A stretch of DNA of 64,000 nucleotides from Streptococcus sp. 596553 (GCF_900411395.1 NZ_OXCQ01000007.1:1-64000), one strand, 5' to 3'. Positions 29,943 through 39,807 are shown, numbered from the stretch's first letter. Numbers and translations: made by a program. Notes: generated from the sequence alone by a model not told the origin.

Positions 29943-31102
29943 ATAAACATTTTTCTGAGTAGGGTTTGTTTGCTTTCTTTGAGTTGGTTGACTTTTTCCT
30001 CTTGTTTGGCAATAGACTTGTCTAGATCTTGGAAGAAAGAACCGATAGCTTCTTGTTCAGGGAGGGAAGGGAAAGATGTTTTATAATTTAATACATCATT
30101 ATTTGAAATATTTGCCTGTGCAGCTCCTTGAGAAGATAAAACCATCTCTTTTTCAAAATTTCTATTGCTTAATAACGTGAACAGGAAATTATTACTTTGA
30201 TTCGTGGCCAATTTCCCAACACGCTGATTTAACACCGCTGCTACCTCTGTCATCTTGGATACACGTCCCACATTACCTGTTAGCGAGATTAATATATTTC
30301 CCTGTTCTAAGATAAACTGACTTTCTACAGTATCAATTCGATTTCCATATGTATCATCTATATACTCATTCCCTTTTACATTTGAAATAGTAACTACCAA
30401 ATATTTACCATCTGTGGAATAATGCTCTGACTTCCATGCATTTCCTCCTTTAATAGAACACACTTCCCCCAACTTCACTTCCTTCCAGTCATTTTCAAAT
30501 CCTGCGAAGCGAAGGGCTGGTTTGATTTGTCCTTTGGCTGAGAAGAGGAGCTTGAGGTAAGTTTTCTTCTGCTCTTTGAGCACCTCTAACTTACGCTGTT
30601 GAAGGCTAATAAGCTGGTCAATATCTTGGAAGAAAGTTGATAGAATAGAAATCTCTCTAAAATCATTAGGGATAACTAAACTAATCTCTGACATTACATT
30701 ATTCATTAATTTCGGGTTGCCAACTTTTGAAACATATTTCCAAGCTTCGTTATTTAATATTTCTGCAATCACTTTATTAGCAAAACCTTCATCAGACAGT
30801 AAAACACCGTTCACATTTGTACTATAAAATTTTCCTTCCCTGTAATTTACCGTTCCAGCATTTGCTCCATCAGTTGTCCAAGTTATTGCTGTTTCAAATA
30901 GATATTTATCATAATAGCCTAATAACCCTTCATTTTTGGTTTGAGAAGAATATACAGGATATTTATAAGTATCTGTTTTTTCTTCTGATATCTGCGTTGT
31001 TGCTAGTACTTGTCCCCTAGTAACTCTAAAAATATCTGAGACTTTCACTTCCTTCCACTCATCTTCAAATCCTACAAATCGATAACTTGGTTGTTTTATC
31101 AT
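29939..31102 (-). CDS. hsdS: Type I restriction-modification specificity subunit HsdS
   Basis: 387 aa with two target-recognition domains (about 1-140 and 205-335), each followed by a conserved helix (VLKEQKKTYLKLLF and QLKESKQTLLRKMFI). Each half starts with a similar segment (FVGFEDEWKEVKV, FAGFENDWKEVKL), the usual direct-repeat plan. It chooses the bipartite DNA site for HsdM and HsdR. The start codon overlaps the stop of abiH (ATGA), so they are translated together. Confidence 0.94.
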   Translation of the reverse strand: MIKQPSYRFVGFEDEWKEVKVSDIFRVTRGQVLATTQISEEKTDTYKYPVYSSQTKNEGLLGYYDKYLFETAITWTTDGANAGTVNYREGKFYSTNVNGVLLSDEGFANKVIAEILNNEAWKYVSKVGNPKLMNNVMSEISLVIPNDFREISILSTFFQDIDQLISLQQRKLEVLKEQKKTYLKLLFSAKGQIKPALRFAGFENDWKEVKLGEVCSIKGGNAWKSEHYSTDGKYLVVTISNVKGNEYIDDTYGNRIDTVESQFILEQGNILISLTGNVGRVSKMTEVAAVLNQRVGKLATNQSNNFLFTLLSNRNFEKEMVLSSQGAAQANISNNDVLNYKTSFPSLPEQEAIGSFFQDLDKSIAKQEEKVNQLKESKQTLLRKMFI

Positions 31103-32154
31103 ATTACTCCTCCAACTATTTCATCTTTATTTGTATCTATAAATTGCAATTGATAAGCTTTATGAGCACCCCATGCCTTAAGTATTTTCTTAATAGTATA
31201 TTCATACTTCTTATCAAACTGGTCTACATAAATGCTCACATTCGGTGCCTGTTTAAAGATTTCTTTAAAGTACGGAGCATCCACTCCATTCTCATCCCGA
31301 ATAGCAAAACCAATGAAGTAGATTTCTTTGATAGAACTTAAATTTTTGAAAAGGGATTCGTGCTTTCTAAGTTGCTGATGGACAGGCTTTTTATTAGCAG
31401 CAGATAGTCTGTACATAGCCCGAGATAAAATATCTGCTCCTTCTGGTATGACTATCGAATCTTCTCCATGACCAAATATGAGAACTCCATCATCCAAATC
31501 ACCATGAATATGAATGATGTTAGAAGAAGAAATGCCGTAAAAATCCTCTAAAGTACGAGTATAATTGAAATTCAAAAATCTTGCATTTCTATTAGTTAAA
31601 ATCGTTTCTTTCACAATCGGGAAATGAGAGGTAAATTTTCTCATGCTTAATTGACTTTCCCATTGTTCATAGGTTTCTTTAATCCATTGTTTAAATAACT
31701 TGTTCAATTGATGATGAACATATTGACTGAGTTTATCCGCTACCTTTTCGGCAAATTCTTTTCTAGACTCAGTATCCTCTTTACTATCGTTCGTCACATA
31801 GTAAGAAGTGCTAGTATTCATAAAAGGGAAGCAGACTAGTTTTTCTTCAAAATCACTCCAAAACATCTCTGGATCTGTAATCTGTAAAAGGATTTGATAA
31901 AGCAATCTCAACTTCTCCTGACTGTCAGAACCACTCAAGATTTCCATCACTTTTTCTGCAAATAATTCACTCTTATATATTTTGTTATCACTGTTTTTTA
32001 GATAATCTTTAATAGAATCCAAACTTTGCAACGACTCTAACAGTTCATCCTTCCCATAAGCCTGCTGATAAACAAACTTCTTGAAATATAGATAATCTGT
32101 CTTTAAGTCATGTGCTATATCAAAACCATTTCCGATAATAAATAATTTCTCCAC
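31099..32154 (-). CDS. AbiH family abortive-infection protein
   Basis: 351 aa from GTG with SD AAAGGAGG. It opens with LFIIGNGFDIAHDLKT, the AbiH hallmark (a Rossmann-like, SIR2-like start). The NFNYTRTLE and HIHGDLD segments further in also fit the family. AbiH proteins stop phage spread by killing or arresting infected cells, though the biochemistry is not well known. It is the first gene of an abiH-hsdS-hsdM transcript. Confidence 0.85.
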   Translation of the reverse strand: MEKLFIIGNGFDIAHDLKTDYLYFKKFVYQQAYGKDELLESLQSLDSIKDYLKNSDNKIYKSELFAEKVMEILSGSDSQEKLRLLYQILLQITDPEMFWSDFEEKLVCFPFMNTSTSYYVTNDSKEDTESRKEFAEKVADKLSQYVHHQLNKLFKQWIKETYEQWESQLSMRKFTSHFPIVKETILTNRNARFLNFNYTRTLEDFYGISSSNIIHIHGDLDDGVLIFGHGEDSIVIPEGADILSRAMYRLSAANKKPVHQQLRKHESLFKNLSSIKEIYFIGFAIRDENGVDAPYFKEIFKQAPNVSIYVDQFDKKYEYTIKKILKAWGAHKAYQLQFIDTNKDEIVGGVI

Positions 32155-32170
32155 TCTATCCCTCCTTTCT

Positions 32171-32347
32171 ATTACTCCATTTTCTTATTTCTACACTTTA
32201 GATTTTCTTTTTTTGATGTCTATTCTTCAATTTTGCCTATTTTTGCACTTTATGACAGCCATCTTTCATTCCTATTGTGCAATTTTGGCCATTTTTGCAC
32301 TTTAGAACGACAACTATGCTATTATATTCTTCAATTTTGCCTATTTT
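32171..32347. repeat. Four degenerate 31-bp repeats at 51/52/52-bp spacing (operator array)
   Basis: Copies start at 32171, 32222, 32274 and 32326 (the last is truncated at 22 bp). The consensus runs ATTCTTCAATTTTGCCTATT and on to TTTGCACTTTA. Copies 2 and 3 match at 27 of 31 bases. The three 21-bp spacers are unrelated. Copy 3 has the partial dyad GCAA-N3-TGGCCA-N3-TTGC. Fifty-two bp is five turns of B-DNA, so bound proteins would face the same side. The array fills the divergent promoter between abiH and fic. Confidence 0.8.
32321..32326 (-). promoter_or_regulatory. abiH-hsdS-hsdM -10 box
   Basis: TATAAT on the minus strand. The -35 to -10 spacer coincides with the fourth repeat copy (32326-32347), so a protein bound there should block transcription. 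The -35 itself is weak (TCAAAA or nearby). Confidence 0.5.
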
Positions 32348-32371
32348 GAAACAATAGAAGGGCTGATTTTG

Positions 32372-32380
32372 TGATATAAT
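32372..32380 (+). promoter_or_regulatory. fic extended -10 promoter
   Basis: TGATATAAT, an extended -10, 35 bp before the fic ATG. Confidence 0.6.
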
Positions 32381-32414
32381 GTTAAAAAACGTTAAAATGC
32401 GAGGATGACTACAT

Positions 32415-33656
32415 ATGAACTATAGAGAACTTAGAAAAATATACTACAGTCATCGTGACCAATATGAGGAAGAGTATCAACTACGCTTACAGGGATACAG
32501 CTCCATTAGGACATCTCTTTATCCTCATTTAGTGCAACGCGATACTGTCAAAACAAGTCAATACCCTTTATTTGTAACCCTACATCTAGGGATTTCCCAA
32601 CTGATGGAAACTATCTCACAGCAGTCTCAACGAATTAGTAAAATAGCTGATACCCTCCCTAAGATTGCCCACGATCAGTTTTATAAAGAACAACTCTACC
32701 AATCGATTATTTCCACAAATGAAATCGAAGGTATCCATACAACTCGTAAAGAGTTGGTCGATGTGGAGAAACTCCTAGAGGAAGACCCCTATAAGACCGA
32801 ACAAATCAAACATCTTTCCACCTTGCGAATGTACCAACAAATCCTTAAGGATGAATTTCTCCAAATCCAATCTCTTGAAGATATCAGAGGGATTTATGAC
32901 CAATTAACACAGGGAGAAATATCGCTAGAGGATGAACTCGATGGAGAGTTTTTTAGACAGAAATCGGTCTTTATCCAAGACGACAAGACTGGCAAAGTCA
33001 TCTATATCCCACCTCAAAAGGAGGAACAGATTCAGGTCATGCTGACAGAGTGGATTCGTTTTATAAACGACCATTCTATCCCAAACCTTGTCAAGGCTTG
33101 TGCTGGACACTATTTTTTTGAAAATATTCATCCCTTCTATGACTGTAACGGTCGGACAGGCCGCTATATCCTTGCCAAGTACTTGTCTAGAAAGCTCGAT
33201 AAATTCTCGGGTCTGGTTTTGTCCCAACAAATCAATCACCATAAGCAAGACTATTATAAGGCTTTTAGGAATACTGGCGATCATCTCAACCGTGCCGATG
33301 CTACCTTCTTCGTTGAAACCTTGTTGACTTTTATCAAGGAAGGACAGGAAAACATTATCCAAACCCTCCTTGAAAAACAAGAGCAACTGCATCGCTATAA
33401 AGTTAAGATAGAGCAAACAGAAGGTCTGGAGGAAGTCGAGAAATACATCTTGTTTCTCCTCGCTCAGTCCAAGCTCTTTGTCGATGATAAGAGAGATGGT
33501 ATAGAAGATAGAAGCATCATCCAACTGGCCAATCAGTCCAACCATCATTACTCTAAGAAAAAGGTCAAGGATGCTTTCTTGCATCTTGAAGAGAGGGGAA
33601 TTTTGACCCTAATTGGTAGAAAACCTTCCCAACATTATCTTTCTGACCATTTTTAA
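32415..33656 (+). CDS. Fic family protein (predicted AMPylase) with N-terminal inhibitory helix
   Basis: 413 aa. The inhibitory motif TNEIEG (101-106) precedes the Fic core, so this is a class II (self-inhibited) member. The catalytic loop reads HPFYDCNGRTGR (His239): it keeps the histidine, the acidic residue, the NGR and the final arginine, but has Cys244 where the family usually has glycine. A winged-helix region follows at about 345-410. It probably transfers AMP to a target protein, or acts as a DNA-binding regulator. It is divergent from abiH and convergent with hsdR. Confidence 0.85.
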   Translation: MNYRELRKIYYSHRDQYEEEYQLRLQGYSSIRTSLYPHLVQRDTVKTSQYPLFVTLHLGISQLMETISQQSQRISKIADTLPKIAHDQFYKEQLYQSIISTNEIEGIHTTRKELVDVEKLLEEDPYKTEQIKHLSTLRMYQQILKDEFLQIQSLEDIRGIYDQLTQGEISLEDELDGEFFRQKSVFIQDDKTGKVIYIPPQKEEQIQVMLTEWIRFINDHSIPNLVKACAGHYFFENIHPFYDCNGRTGRYILAKYLSRKLDKFSGLVLSQQINHHKQDYYKAFRNTGDHLNRADATFFVETLLTFIKEGQENIIQTLLEKQEQLHRYKVKIEQTEGLEEVEKYILFLLAQSKLFVDDKRDGIEDRSIIQLANQSNHHYSKKKVKDAFLHLEERGILTLIGRKPSQHYLSDHF

Positions 33657-33806
33657 TACTCAATGAAAATCAAAGAGCAAACTAGGAAACTAGCTGCAGG
33701 TTGCTCAAAACACTGTTTTGAGGTTGCAGATAAGACTGACGAAGTCAGTCACATATATACGGCAAGGCGACGTTGACGTGGTTTGAAGAGATTTTCGAAG
33801 AGTATA
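33656..33806 (-). repeat. BOX element
   Basis: Complete reverse-oriented copy between the fic and hsdR stop codons. Its first base is the last base of the fic TAA stop. Confidence 0.95.
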
Positions 33807-33809
33807 AAC

Positions 33810-36800
33810 CTATCTCCCCCTTAGCGGTAGGATATCCTCTGAAATCATGCGCATATAGTCCTCTTTGAGGGCTTTTTTGTATTTGAGTTTTGGTAGTGCC
33901 TTGTCTCCGTGAGCTTCCTTATAGGCCAGATAGTCCTGAGACTCGGTGATGGCTTTTTCGCCATTTTGCTTGTCTCGTCCGATGCGGTAGTTGTCCACTA
34001 CGAACTGGAGTTCATCCTCTCCTATCTGCCAATAATCTGCCGTTTCACGAATCTTTTTCTGGGTTGTTAGCTCAATCATCTCATCCAACTTATGGGTTAC
34101 AGACTGTCCCTGATAGCTCTTGGCATCAGCTTGAACATCCTGCCAGAGTTTAGAAATGATGCTGGATAACTTAGGATTGGATTTGTTCAAATCTTCGATA
34201 TACTTATCTACCAGACTCTTTTCCTTTTTACCAATGAGGTTTTCCCGATTTTCAATCAGGGCTTGAATGAGAGAGAGGATATAGTGATAGTTTATCTCGT
34301 CGGTACGGATGGATTCAAGCTCATACTCTATATCTACGAGAAGGCTTTCATCTTCTTGGTCTTCTTTTCTGCGTCTGCGGAGCTCTTCGATAACATTTTG
34401 ATATTGGCCGGCAAAGTTCTTGATGTCTTCTAGGCTGAGTCCAATCTCTCTGAGGATGACTTTCTCATCATAGTCTGAATAGACTTGTATAGAAGATAGG
34501 AGCTTGTCAAATTCTTGGAAGGCCTTGGCAAAACGTTTTAATTCTGCATCTGTCGCTGTATCCAAATCAGGCACCTGCTCTGGACTTGGAGCGATGGCTA
34601 ATAGTTGATGAACCTTCTCCAGAAACTTGGCCTTCTCCTCCTGCCATTCTGGAGCTAAGACACTGGTTTCACCACCATTTGAGTAAAGGCTCAGAGCTTC
34701 ATCCACCTTTTCTTTAAAACGGTCAGGCGTTTGGAAAGTGACGATTTGGCCGAATTTCTTGCCTTCATCAAAGAGACGATTGGTTCGTGAAAAGGCCTGA
34801 ATGATATGCTGGGGTTTCATGGGCTGACGGTCCATGAATAGGGTCGATAAGCAAGGGGCATCAAAGCCTGTCAACAAGCGGTCCACAACGATAACGAGAT
34901 CCAACTGCTCCTCACGGAAAGCAAAGCGTTCTTTCTTACGGGCCAGACGGTCGTTGAGGTCACTATTGTAGGAAGCAATGGTTGCTAGGCTAAAGTGAGT
35001 ACCAAACATGGCATTGTAGTCTTCTAAACTCTCCTCCATATAGGCTTGGTTGACATAGGAGTCTGCTTCATTTTCTGTCACAGAGTAAGTAATAGCAACC
35101 TTAGGAAAGTCTGGTAAGACCTTTTTAACATTTTCCGAGATGCTTAGAGACTTCTCTCCATTTTTGACTTGCTTAATCAGGTTATAATAGGCCTGCGCAC
35201 GGGCAATGCTTTTGACTGTCAAAATGGCTTCATAGGTTTTTCCTACCCCATTTTGGAAACCGAGTTTGCGTCTTGAGCGATTGAGAATGGCATCTAAAAC
35301 GGCAAGCATATGGCCTTCGTCATCATAACGCTCCTCATCAATCTCATCTTCTGCCCAACCAGGCATGGTTGTCTGATACTCCACATTAAAGCCAAGAACC
35401 GCCTTGTCATGGATGGCTTCTTTGACAGTATATTGGTGGAGGCAGTCACCGTACTGCTCTTCGGTTGTCTGAGCAAGGTCTCCTTTTTGTTCACGTTTAT
35501 TTTCTGTAAAGATAGGCGTTCCTGTAAACCCATACCAGAGAGAATTTGTAAAGAAGTGCTCTAGGTGGCGTTGGCGTTCAGGAGTCACTGCGCGATGGCA
35601 TTCATCGACGACAAAGGCTAGTTTGAGTTGCTTGATACGATTGTAAACCTTTTGGTGACGTCCTTCATCAAACTGGCGAATCATGGCATTGATTTTCTGG
35701 ATGGTCGTCACAACGACACGGCGGTCATCAGAAGCCAGATTTTTAACCAATTCCTGTGTATCATCGGTCTCGTCGATATCAATCATGTCGTTCTCTGCGT
35801 AAGATTGAAACGAACTGGTCGTCTGCTGGTCAAGGTCTGTCCTATCAATCACAAAGATTGTCTTTTCGATAGATGGAATCTGGAGCAAATTGCGCGAAAC
35901 CTTATAGGAGGTCAGGGTCTTTCCTGAACCAGTCGTATGCCAAATATAGCCCGATTGGCGCTTGCGACTGGCTTCACGGATAGCCTCAATGGCATGTACC
36001 TGATAGGGACGCAATAAAATCAAGGCCTTCTTGTCATCATCGATGACAGAATACTGCATGACCATCTCGTGGGCTCTCGGTATGGACAAGACAGACTCAG
36101 CAAAATCAAATAATTGAGGTTGGGGTCTATTTTCACTATCCACCCACTTGATCAAGAAGCGTTCATTTAGCTTGTTGGCTTTGGCAGCTGCGATGTAGCG
36201 AGTGTCTGTGACATTAGAGACGACAAACATCTGAAGACTTGAAAAAATGCCTCTGAACTGTCCTTCTTGATCGTATTTCTTAATCTGACGGAAGGCATCC
36301 ATGTAAGGATGAGAACGGCTTTTCAGTTCAATTTGAATCATAGGCAGACCATTGATTAGCAAAGTCACATCCCCACGACGCTGGCGAATCCCTTCTCCGC
36401 CTGTGATGACTTGGTTGACAACCTCATAGCTGGATTTGCCACCAGCGACATTGTTTCTCCATAAAACTTCCAAGCGAATGGTGCCTAAACTAGCATCTTC
36501 ACGTTGAACCTGCACCTTGGCAATACCGTTTTCCCCTGCTATCCACTTGGCTGCTTCGTAGAAGTTAACGAAATTAAGCTGATTTTTGATTTGATTTTTC
36601 TCTGAATTTGTAAGGGGATGGTCTTGCAAAATGCGGACATTATTGGCTTCCAGCTTGGCAAAAAAGTTTCCCCATAGGAGGTCTTCTGTATTTAACTCAG
36701 GTCGATACACCCATTGACTTTCTCCCTTTGTCAGCTGATTGATTAAATCTCGCTCGATAGCCAATTCCTGTTTGGTTTTGGCTTTACCTGCTACAGGGAT

Positions 36801-37178
36801 AGCAGTCTCATCTTTGGGAGAGAGTCTCTGGCTGATATGGAAATCCTGCAAGGCTGCTTGATTGAGATGTTGCAATTTTTTGAGAAGATCTTGCTCCGTC
36901 CCTTTTATGGCTTGATAGGCTGCCGTCAGGTCTTTATCTGCATCTAGGTAGTGATGCGGATTCTTCTTTATTTGGATATAGCCCTGCACCAAATCTTCTA
37001 AACGTCCAAGCTGAATAGTAAGCTGGTTCTGGAGTTCCTGAGAATTGCTTCCAAATGCTTCTTTCTGGTTGATAGCTTCTAGGTATTCTACGATGGCAGC
37101 ATAACTAGGCTGTAACTCAGGTGCTGAAACGATGAGCTCTTGTTCTAATTCTTTGGATAAGGTGTAAATCATGTTCAT
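33810..37178 (-). CDS. hsdR: Type I restriction enzyme subunit HsdR with XpaC-like N-terminal extension
   Basis: 1122 aa. Residues 1-125 are an extra helical region; 65-119 resemble the C-terminus of XpaC. The endonuclease domain follows (Asp270 and ELKS 284-287), then an SF2 helicase with TTGSGKT (415-421) and DECH (525-528), and a C-terminal HsdM-contact domain. It moves DNA and cuts unmethylated targets. It is not in the hsdM-hsdS transcript: fic and a BOX lie between. A (TA)9 tract and a terminator-like hairpin lie in its upstream region. Confidence 0.95.
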   Translation of the reverse strand: MNMIYTLSKELEQELIVSAPELQPSYAAIVEYLEAINQKEAFGSNSQELQNQLTIQLGRLEDLVQGYIQIKKNPHHYLDADKDLTAAYQAIKGTEQDLLKKLQHLNQAALQDFHISQRLSPKDETAIPVAGKAKTKQELAIERDLINQLTKGESQWVYRPELNTEDLLWGNFFAKLEANNVRILQDHPLTNSEKNQIKNQLNFVNFYEAAKWIAGENGIAKVQVQREDASLGTIRLEVLWRNNVAGGKSSYEVVNQVITGGEGIRQRRGDVTLLINGLPMIQIELKSRSHPYMDAFRQIKKYDQEGQFRGIFSSLQMFVVSNVTDTRYIAAAKANKLNERFLIKWVDSENRPQPQLFDFAESVLSIPRAHEMVMQYSVIDDDKKALILLRPYQVHAIEAIREASRKRQSGYIWHTTGSGKTLTSYKVSRNLLQIPSIEKTIFVIDRTDLDQQTTSSFQSYAENDMIDIDETDDTQELVKNLASDDRRVVVTTIQKINAMIRQFDEGRHQKVYNRIKQLKLAFVVDECHRAVTPERQRHLEHFFTNSLWYGFTGTPIFTENKREQKGDLAQTTEEQYGDCLHQYTVKEAIHDKAVLGFNVEYQTTMPGWAEDEIDEERYDDEGHMLAVLDAILNRSRRKLGFQNGVGKTYEAILTVKSIARAQAYYNLIKQVKNGEKSLSISENVKKVLPDFPKVAITYSVTENEADSYVNQAYMEESLEDYNAMFGTHFSLATIASYNSDLNDRLARKKERFAFREEQLDLVIVVDRLLTGFDAPCLSTLFMDRQPMKPQHIIQAFSRTNRLFDEGKKFGQIVTFQTPDRFKEKVDEALSLYSNGGETSVLAPEWQEEKAKFLEKVHQLLAIAPSPEQVPDLDTATDAELKRFAKAFQEFDKLLSSIQVYSDYDEKVILREIGLSLEDIKNFAGQYQNVIEELRRRRKEDQEDESLLVDIEYELESIRTDEINYHYILSLIQALIENRENLIGKKEKSLVDKYIEDLNKSNPKLSSIISKLWQDVQADAKSYQGQSVTHKLDEMIELTTQKKIRETADYWQIGEDELQFVVDNYRIGRDKQNGEKAITESQDYLAYKEAHGDKALPKLKYKKALKEDYMRMISEDILPLRGR

Positions 37179-37197
37179 ACCCCATTTCTACAACGCA

Positions 37198-37227
37198 AAA
37201 AGCCTACCAAAAAGATTGGCAGGTTTT
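37198..37227 (-). terminator. Terminator-like hairpin just before hsdR
   Basis: On the minus strand AAAACCTGCCAA pairs with TTGGTAGGCTTTT and ends in a T run about 20 bp before the hsdR start. It may act as an attenuator in the leader. Confidence 0.6.
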
Positions 37228-37252
37228 GAAAATGGGTATGAAAACGCGAGTT

Positions 37253-37270
37253 TATATATATATATATATA
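37253..37270. repeat. (TA)9 dinucleotide tract upstream of hsdR
   Basis: Nine perfect TA units. On the minus strand TTGCAT (37275-37270) borders the tract and TATAAA closes it, so the tract may lie between promoter boxes of hsdR. Confidence 0.7.
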
Positions 37271-37486
37271 TGCAAGCTACTTATTTGCTTAAATCTGAAA
37301 ACCATAGGGACTCTTCCTTTTCATTCATCCAAGGCGTTGCGGCATCGAAAAAACAGCGCCTTTACTTCCTTCTATTGTATCATAAAAGACTCCTTGGGAA
37401 AAGATTTCCCATGGTTTTATCTCTATTTCAGAGTAAACTTGCTTGCTGGCCACTGACGATGGTTAGTAAAAACTCCTAGACCAAGC

Positions 37487-37517
37487 AAAATCCCCTGCAA
37501 ATCTACATTACAAGGGA
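37487..37517 (-). terminator. telA terminator
   Basis: TCCCTTGT and GCAGGGGA arms (with G-U pairs) followed by TTTTG on the minus strand. Confidence 0.6.
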
Positions 37518-37525
37518 CTTGTGTG

Positions 37526-38773
37526 TTATTCTTGTACTTCTTTCTGGGCGGCCTTTCCTTGGTCTAGAAGGGCTTGGACGATTTTTTCATCGCGTAGTTT
37601 GACAGAATCATTGATCATTTCTGCGGACTTGACGATGGTTGTTTCTAGTTGGGCACGTTTCTGACGTCCCAATTCAATGGCAGCAACGATACCCTGGTTT
37701 TGAGCAACCAGACTTTCAGCCAGTTTGGTAACCGATTCGACAGCGACTGTCGGACTTTGGGCAATTCGTTCCATCTGTGGAATCACTTCCTTGCTGGTCT
37801 CAGCTAGCATCTGAAGGGCAGCATTGTTGGCATTGACAATGGCATCTGCCACGACACCTGATTTCATGGATTGTTGCAAAATACCAAGTTGGGCAATGGA
37901 AAGCTTCATTGTTGGAATCGTATTGCGACGAAGCATGCCCAATTTTTGGCGCATATCAGATGACACCTTCACAAGATTGCGCATCTGAGGTGTTGTTGCC
38001 CAGGCAACATAGAGACGGCTGACATACTCAGTGTGCTGTTGTTCCAGGGTATTGACCACTTCAGCCATGCGGGCCAATTCTTGTGACTTGGTTTGGTATT
38101 CTACCGTACTTGTATCGAGTTGGTCAGCTTGAGCTTTTAATTCTGCAGCGCGATTGCCAGCTTCTGTCTGGCTGGCTTCGATAAAGGAAATCACACCCAC
38201 TAGATTTTCAATGGATTTGGTATTGTCCTCAATCAGCATCTCAGCAGAGACGATATTTCGAGCTAAGACATCTTCTTGCTTGACCACTGCGGCAGCCATG
38301 CCATCGAGCTTTTGCTCCACTGTTTTTGAATCAAAATAAAATTCCTGTAGGGTATTCTTGCTCTTGTTAAACAATCGTTGCAAAAAGTTTGGCTTCTCTT
38401 CTAACTCAGCAATTTCAGCGTTCTTGTATTTGACGACAAAGCCTTGCAACTCACGGTTGGTATTTTTGAGTAAGTCATCCACTTGGGGAATCTGCAGTTT
38501 CTTTTGTTCTGACAAGATACGGTTGACCGTATTGTTCACACCTTCTACAGCAGATTGTCCAAAATCCAAAAGAGCATTTTGATTGGTGACAAACTGGTCT
38601 ACCAACTGGGGCACGTGCGCCTTAATCCCTTCTTGTTGCTCAGGGCTCAGCTTCTCAAGGAAGGTCAAGGTCTTGTCTGAGCCAGTATTGGTCTCGATGA
38701 TTTGGGTTGTCTTATCCACCTTAGCTACCGTATTATTGGCAATCTGGTCAATATCAAAATTAAATTCTGTCAT
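37526..38773 (-). CDS. TelA family toxic anion resistance protein
   Basis: 415 aa, almost wholly alpha-helical, with long coiled-coil stretches. It matches the TelA/KlaA family, named for tellurite resistance, with the family's RLYVAWATTPQMRNLVK-type central segment. It has no signal peptide and is probably cytosolic or membrane-associated. It pairs with xpaC (21-bp gap), a common gene order linked to envelope stress. The true function is not settled. Confidence 0.85.
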   Translation of the reverse strand: MTEFNFDIDQIANNTVAKVDKTTQIIETNTGSDKTLTFLEKLSPEQQEGIKAHVPQLVDQFVTNQNALLDFGQSAVEGVNNTVNRILSEQKKLQIPQVDDLLKNTNRELQGFVVKYKNAEIAELEEKPNFLQRLFNKSKNTLQEFYFDSKTVEQKLDGMAAAVVKQEDVLARNIVSAEMLIEDNTKSIENLVGVISFIEASQTEAGNRAAELKAQADQLDTSTVEYQTKSQELARMAEVVNTLEQQHTEYVSRLYVAWATTPQMRNLVKVSSDMRQKLGMLRRNTIPTMKLSIAQLGILQQSMKSGVVADAIVNANNAALQMLAETSKEVIPQMERIAQSPTVAVESVTKLAESLVAQNQGIVAAIELGRQKRAQLETTIVKSAEMINDSVKLRDEKIVQALLDQGKAAQKEVQE

Positions 38774-38794
38774 GGTTACTCCTTTGTTTCTAAC

Positions 38795-39601
38795 CTATTC
38801 TTTACGATCTTTTTCTAGGATACGCAAACTAATATCAAAATCACGCATATCTGTTTCATTGAGTTCTCTCAAAACTTGGTCAAGCTCAAGGTCAAATTGT
38901 TCGATAGCTGCTTTAGCTTGTTGCAAACGTTCTTCTGCTCGATTATAGTTCTTCGGATTGGCCTTAATCTTTAAATAGCCTTCTAAAATCGTTTTGAATT
39001 TCTCCATCTTCAAACTATGAATGGCCGTCAATTCTTCCTTATCCCCCTCGGCAGAGGTGGCAATCTTGTCTAAAATGGCCTGATGGTCAATAGCAATATT
39101 GGCCAAGGTCTGGGATAATTCTGGAGCTAGTTCCTCTGGCTCCGCATTTTCAAGATTTACCTGACTTTCTCTATCCAAACGTTCTAGCTGAACATCGATA
39201 TTTGCCCGCACTGTACGAACCTTTTTGTCAATACGGTTGTAAACATCATCATCGATATAGGACTTGAGACGATCCGCCTCCTGATGGATTTCCCTCAGTT
39301 CGATCAATACTTGATTGGCCAGACTCTTATAGGACTCCGAACCTTTTTCTACTAAAGTTCCCTCCAATTGCTGAATATCCTTGTCTGCTTGACGAATCCG
39401 AGCTTTTAAAAGCTCAATTCGATCGTCGAGCGAGCGATCCTGTACAAGAGGATAGCGCCAACGTTTATAGAGACGATAACCGCCATAGCCTAGCAGGACA
39501 CAAGCCGCAAGTGGGAGAGCATATTGAACCAAAAGGCCCAATAAGAACAAGAAGCCCCAAAAATAGAGACAGCCTTTCCAAAAACCATTACCTGATTTCA
39601 T
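38795..39601 (-). CDS. XpaC-like membrane protein (5-bromo-4-chloroindolyl phosphate hydrolysis family)
   Basis: 268 aa from the ATG at 39601, which has SD AAGGA (an ATG two codons earlier lacks one). Two hydrophobic helices lie near the N-terminus (about 8-42), followed by a basic region and a long helical cytosolic domain. The last 60 residues resemble residues 65-119 of HsdR in this window. The family name comes from an indirect Bacillus phenotype and says little about function. It is co-transcribed with telA. Confidence 0.8.
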   Translation of the reverse strand: MKSGNGFWKGCLYFWGFLFLLGLLVQYALPLAACVLLGYGGYRLYKRWRYPLVQDRSLDDRIELLKARIRQADKDIQQLEGTLVEKGSESYKSLANQVLIELREIHQEADRLKSYIDDDVYNRIDKKVRTVRANIDVQLERLDRESQVNLENAEPEELAPELSQTLANIAIDHQAILDKIATSAEGDKEELTAIHSLKMEKFKTILEGYLKIKANPKNYNRAEERLQQAKAAIEQFDLELDQVLRELNETDMRDFDISLRILEKDRKE

Positions 39602-39800
39602 AAACATTCCTTATTTTCAATTTATAAGTCTATTTTAGCACAAAAGACAAAAATGAGGGCGGAAATCCCCTAGAAAAGAGTTTATTTCTTTGCTGTAGAA
39701 TGGAGGCTAGTAGCGCGTGTGCTAATTTCAATAGAGCGGACTCAAACAACAGGATTCAGTGTTATAAGATTGCGGAATGACCTCTGGGGAAATATCAAAA
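39602..39800. other. Intergenic region before the Fst loci
   Basis: No gene or convincing structure seen. It carries the xpaC upstream sequences and ends at the antitoxin RNA promoter at 39808. Confidence 0.5.
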
Positions 39801-39807
39801 CAAAAGC

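Noticed and set aside
32171..32347. CRISPR-like array
   Set aside because: Repeats are degenerate, spacers are only 21 bp, there are four units and no cas genes are present. Operator sites fit better.
32925..33584. 219-codon minus-strand frame opposite fic
   Set aside because: Antisense shadow of the Fic coding sequence, which has clear motifs.
37226..37456. Plus-strand frames over the (TA)9 tract
   Set aside because: They read through repeats and terminators, with no SD and no recognisable product.
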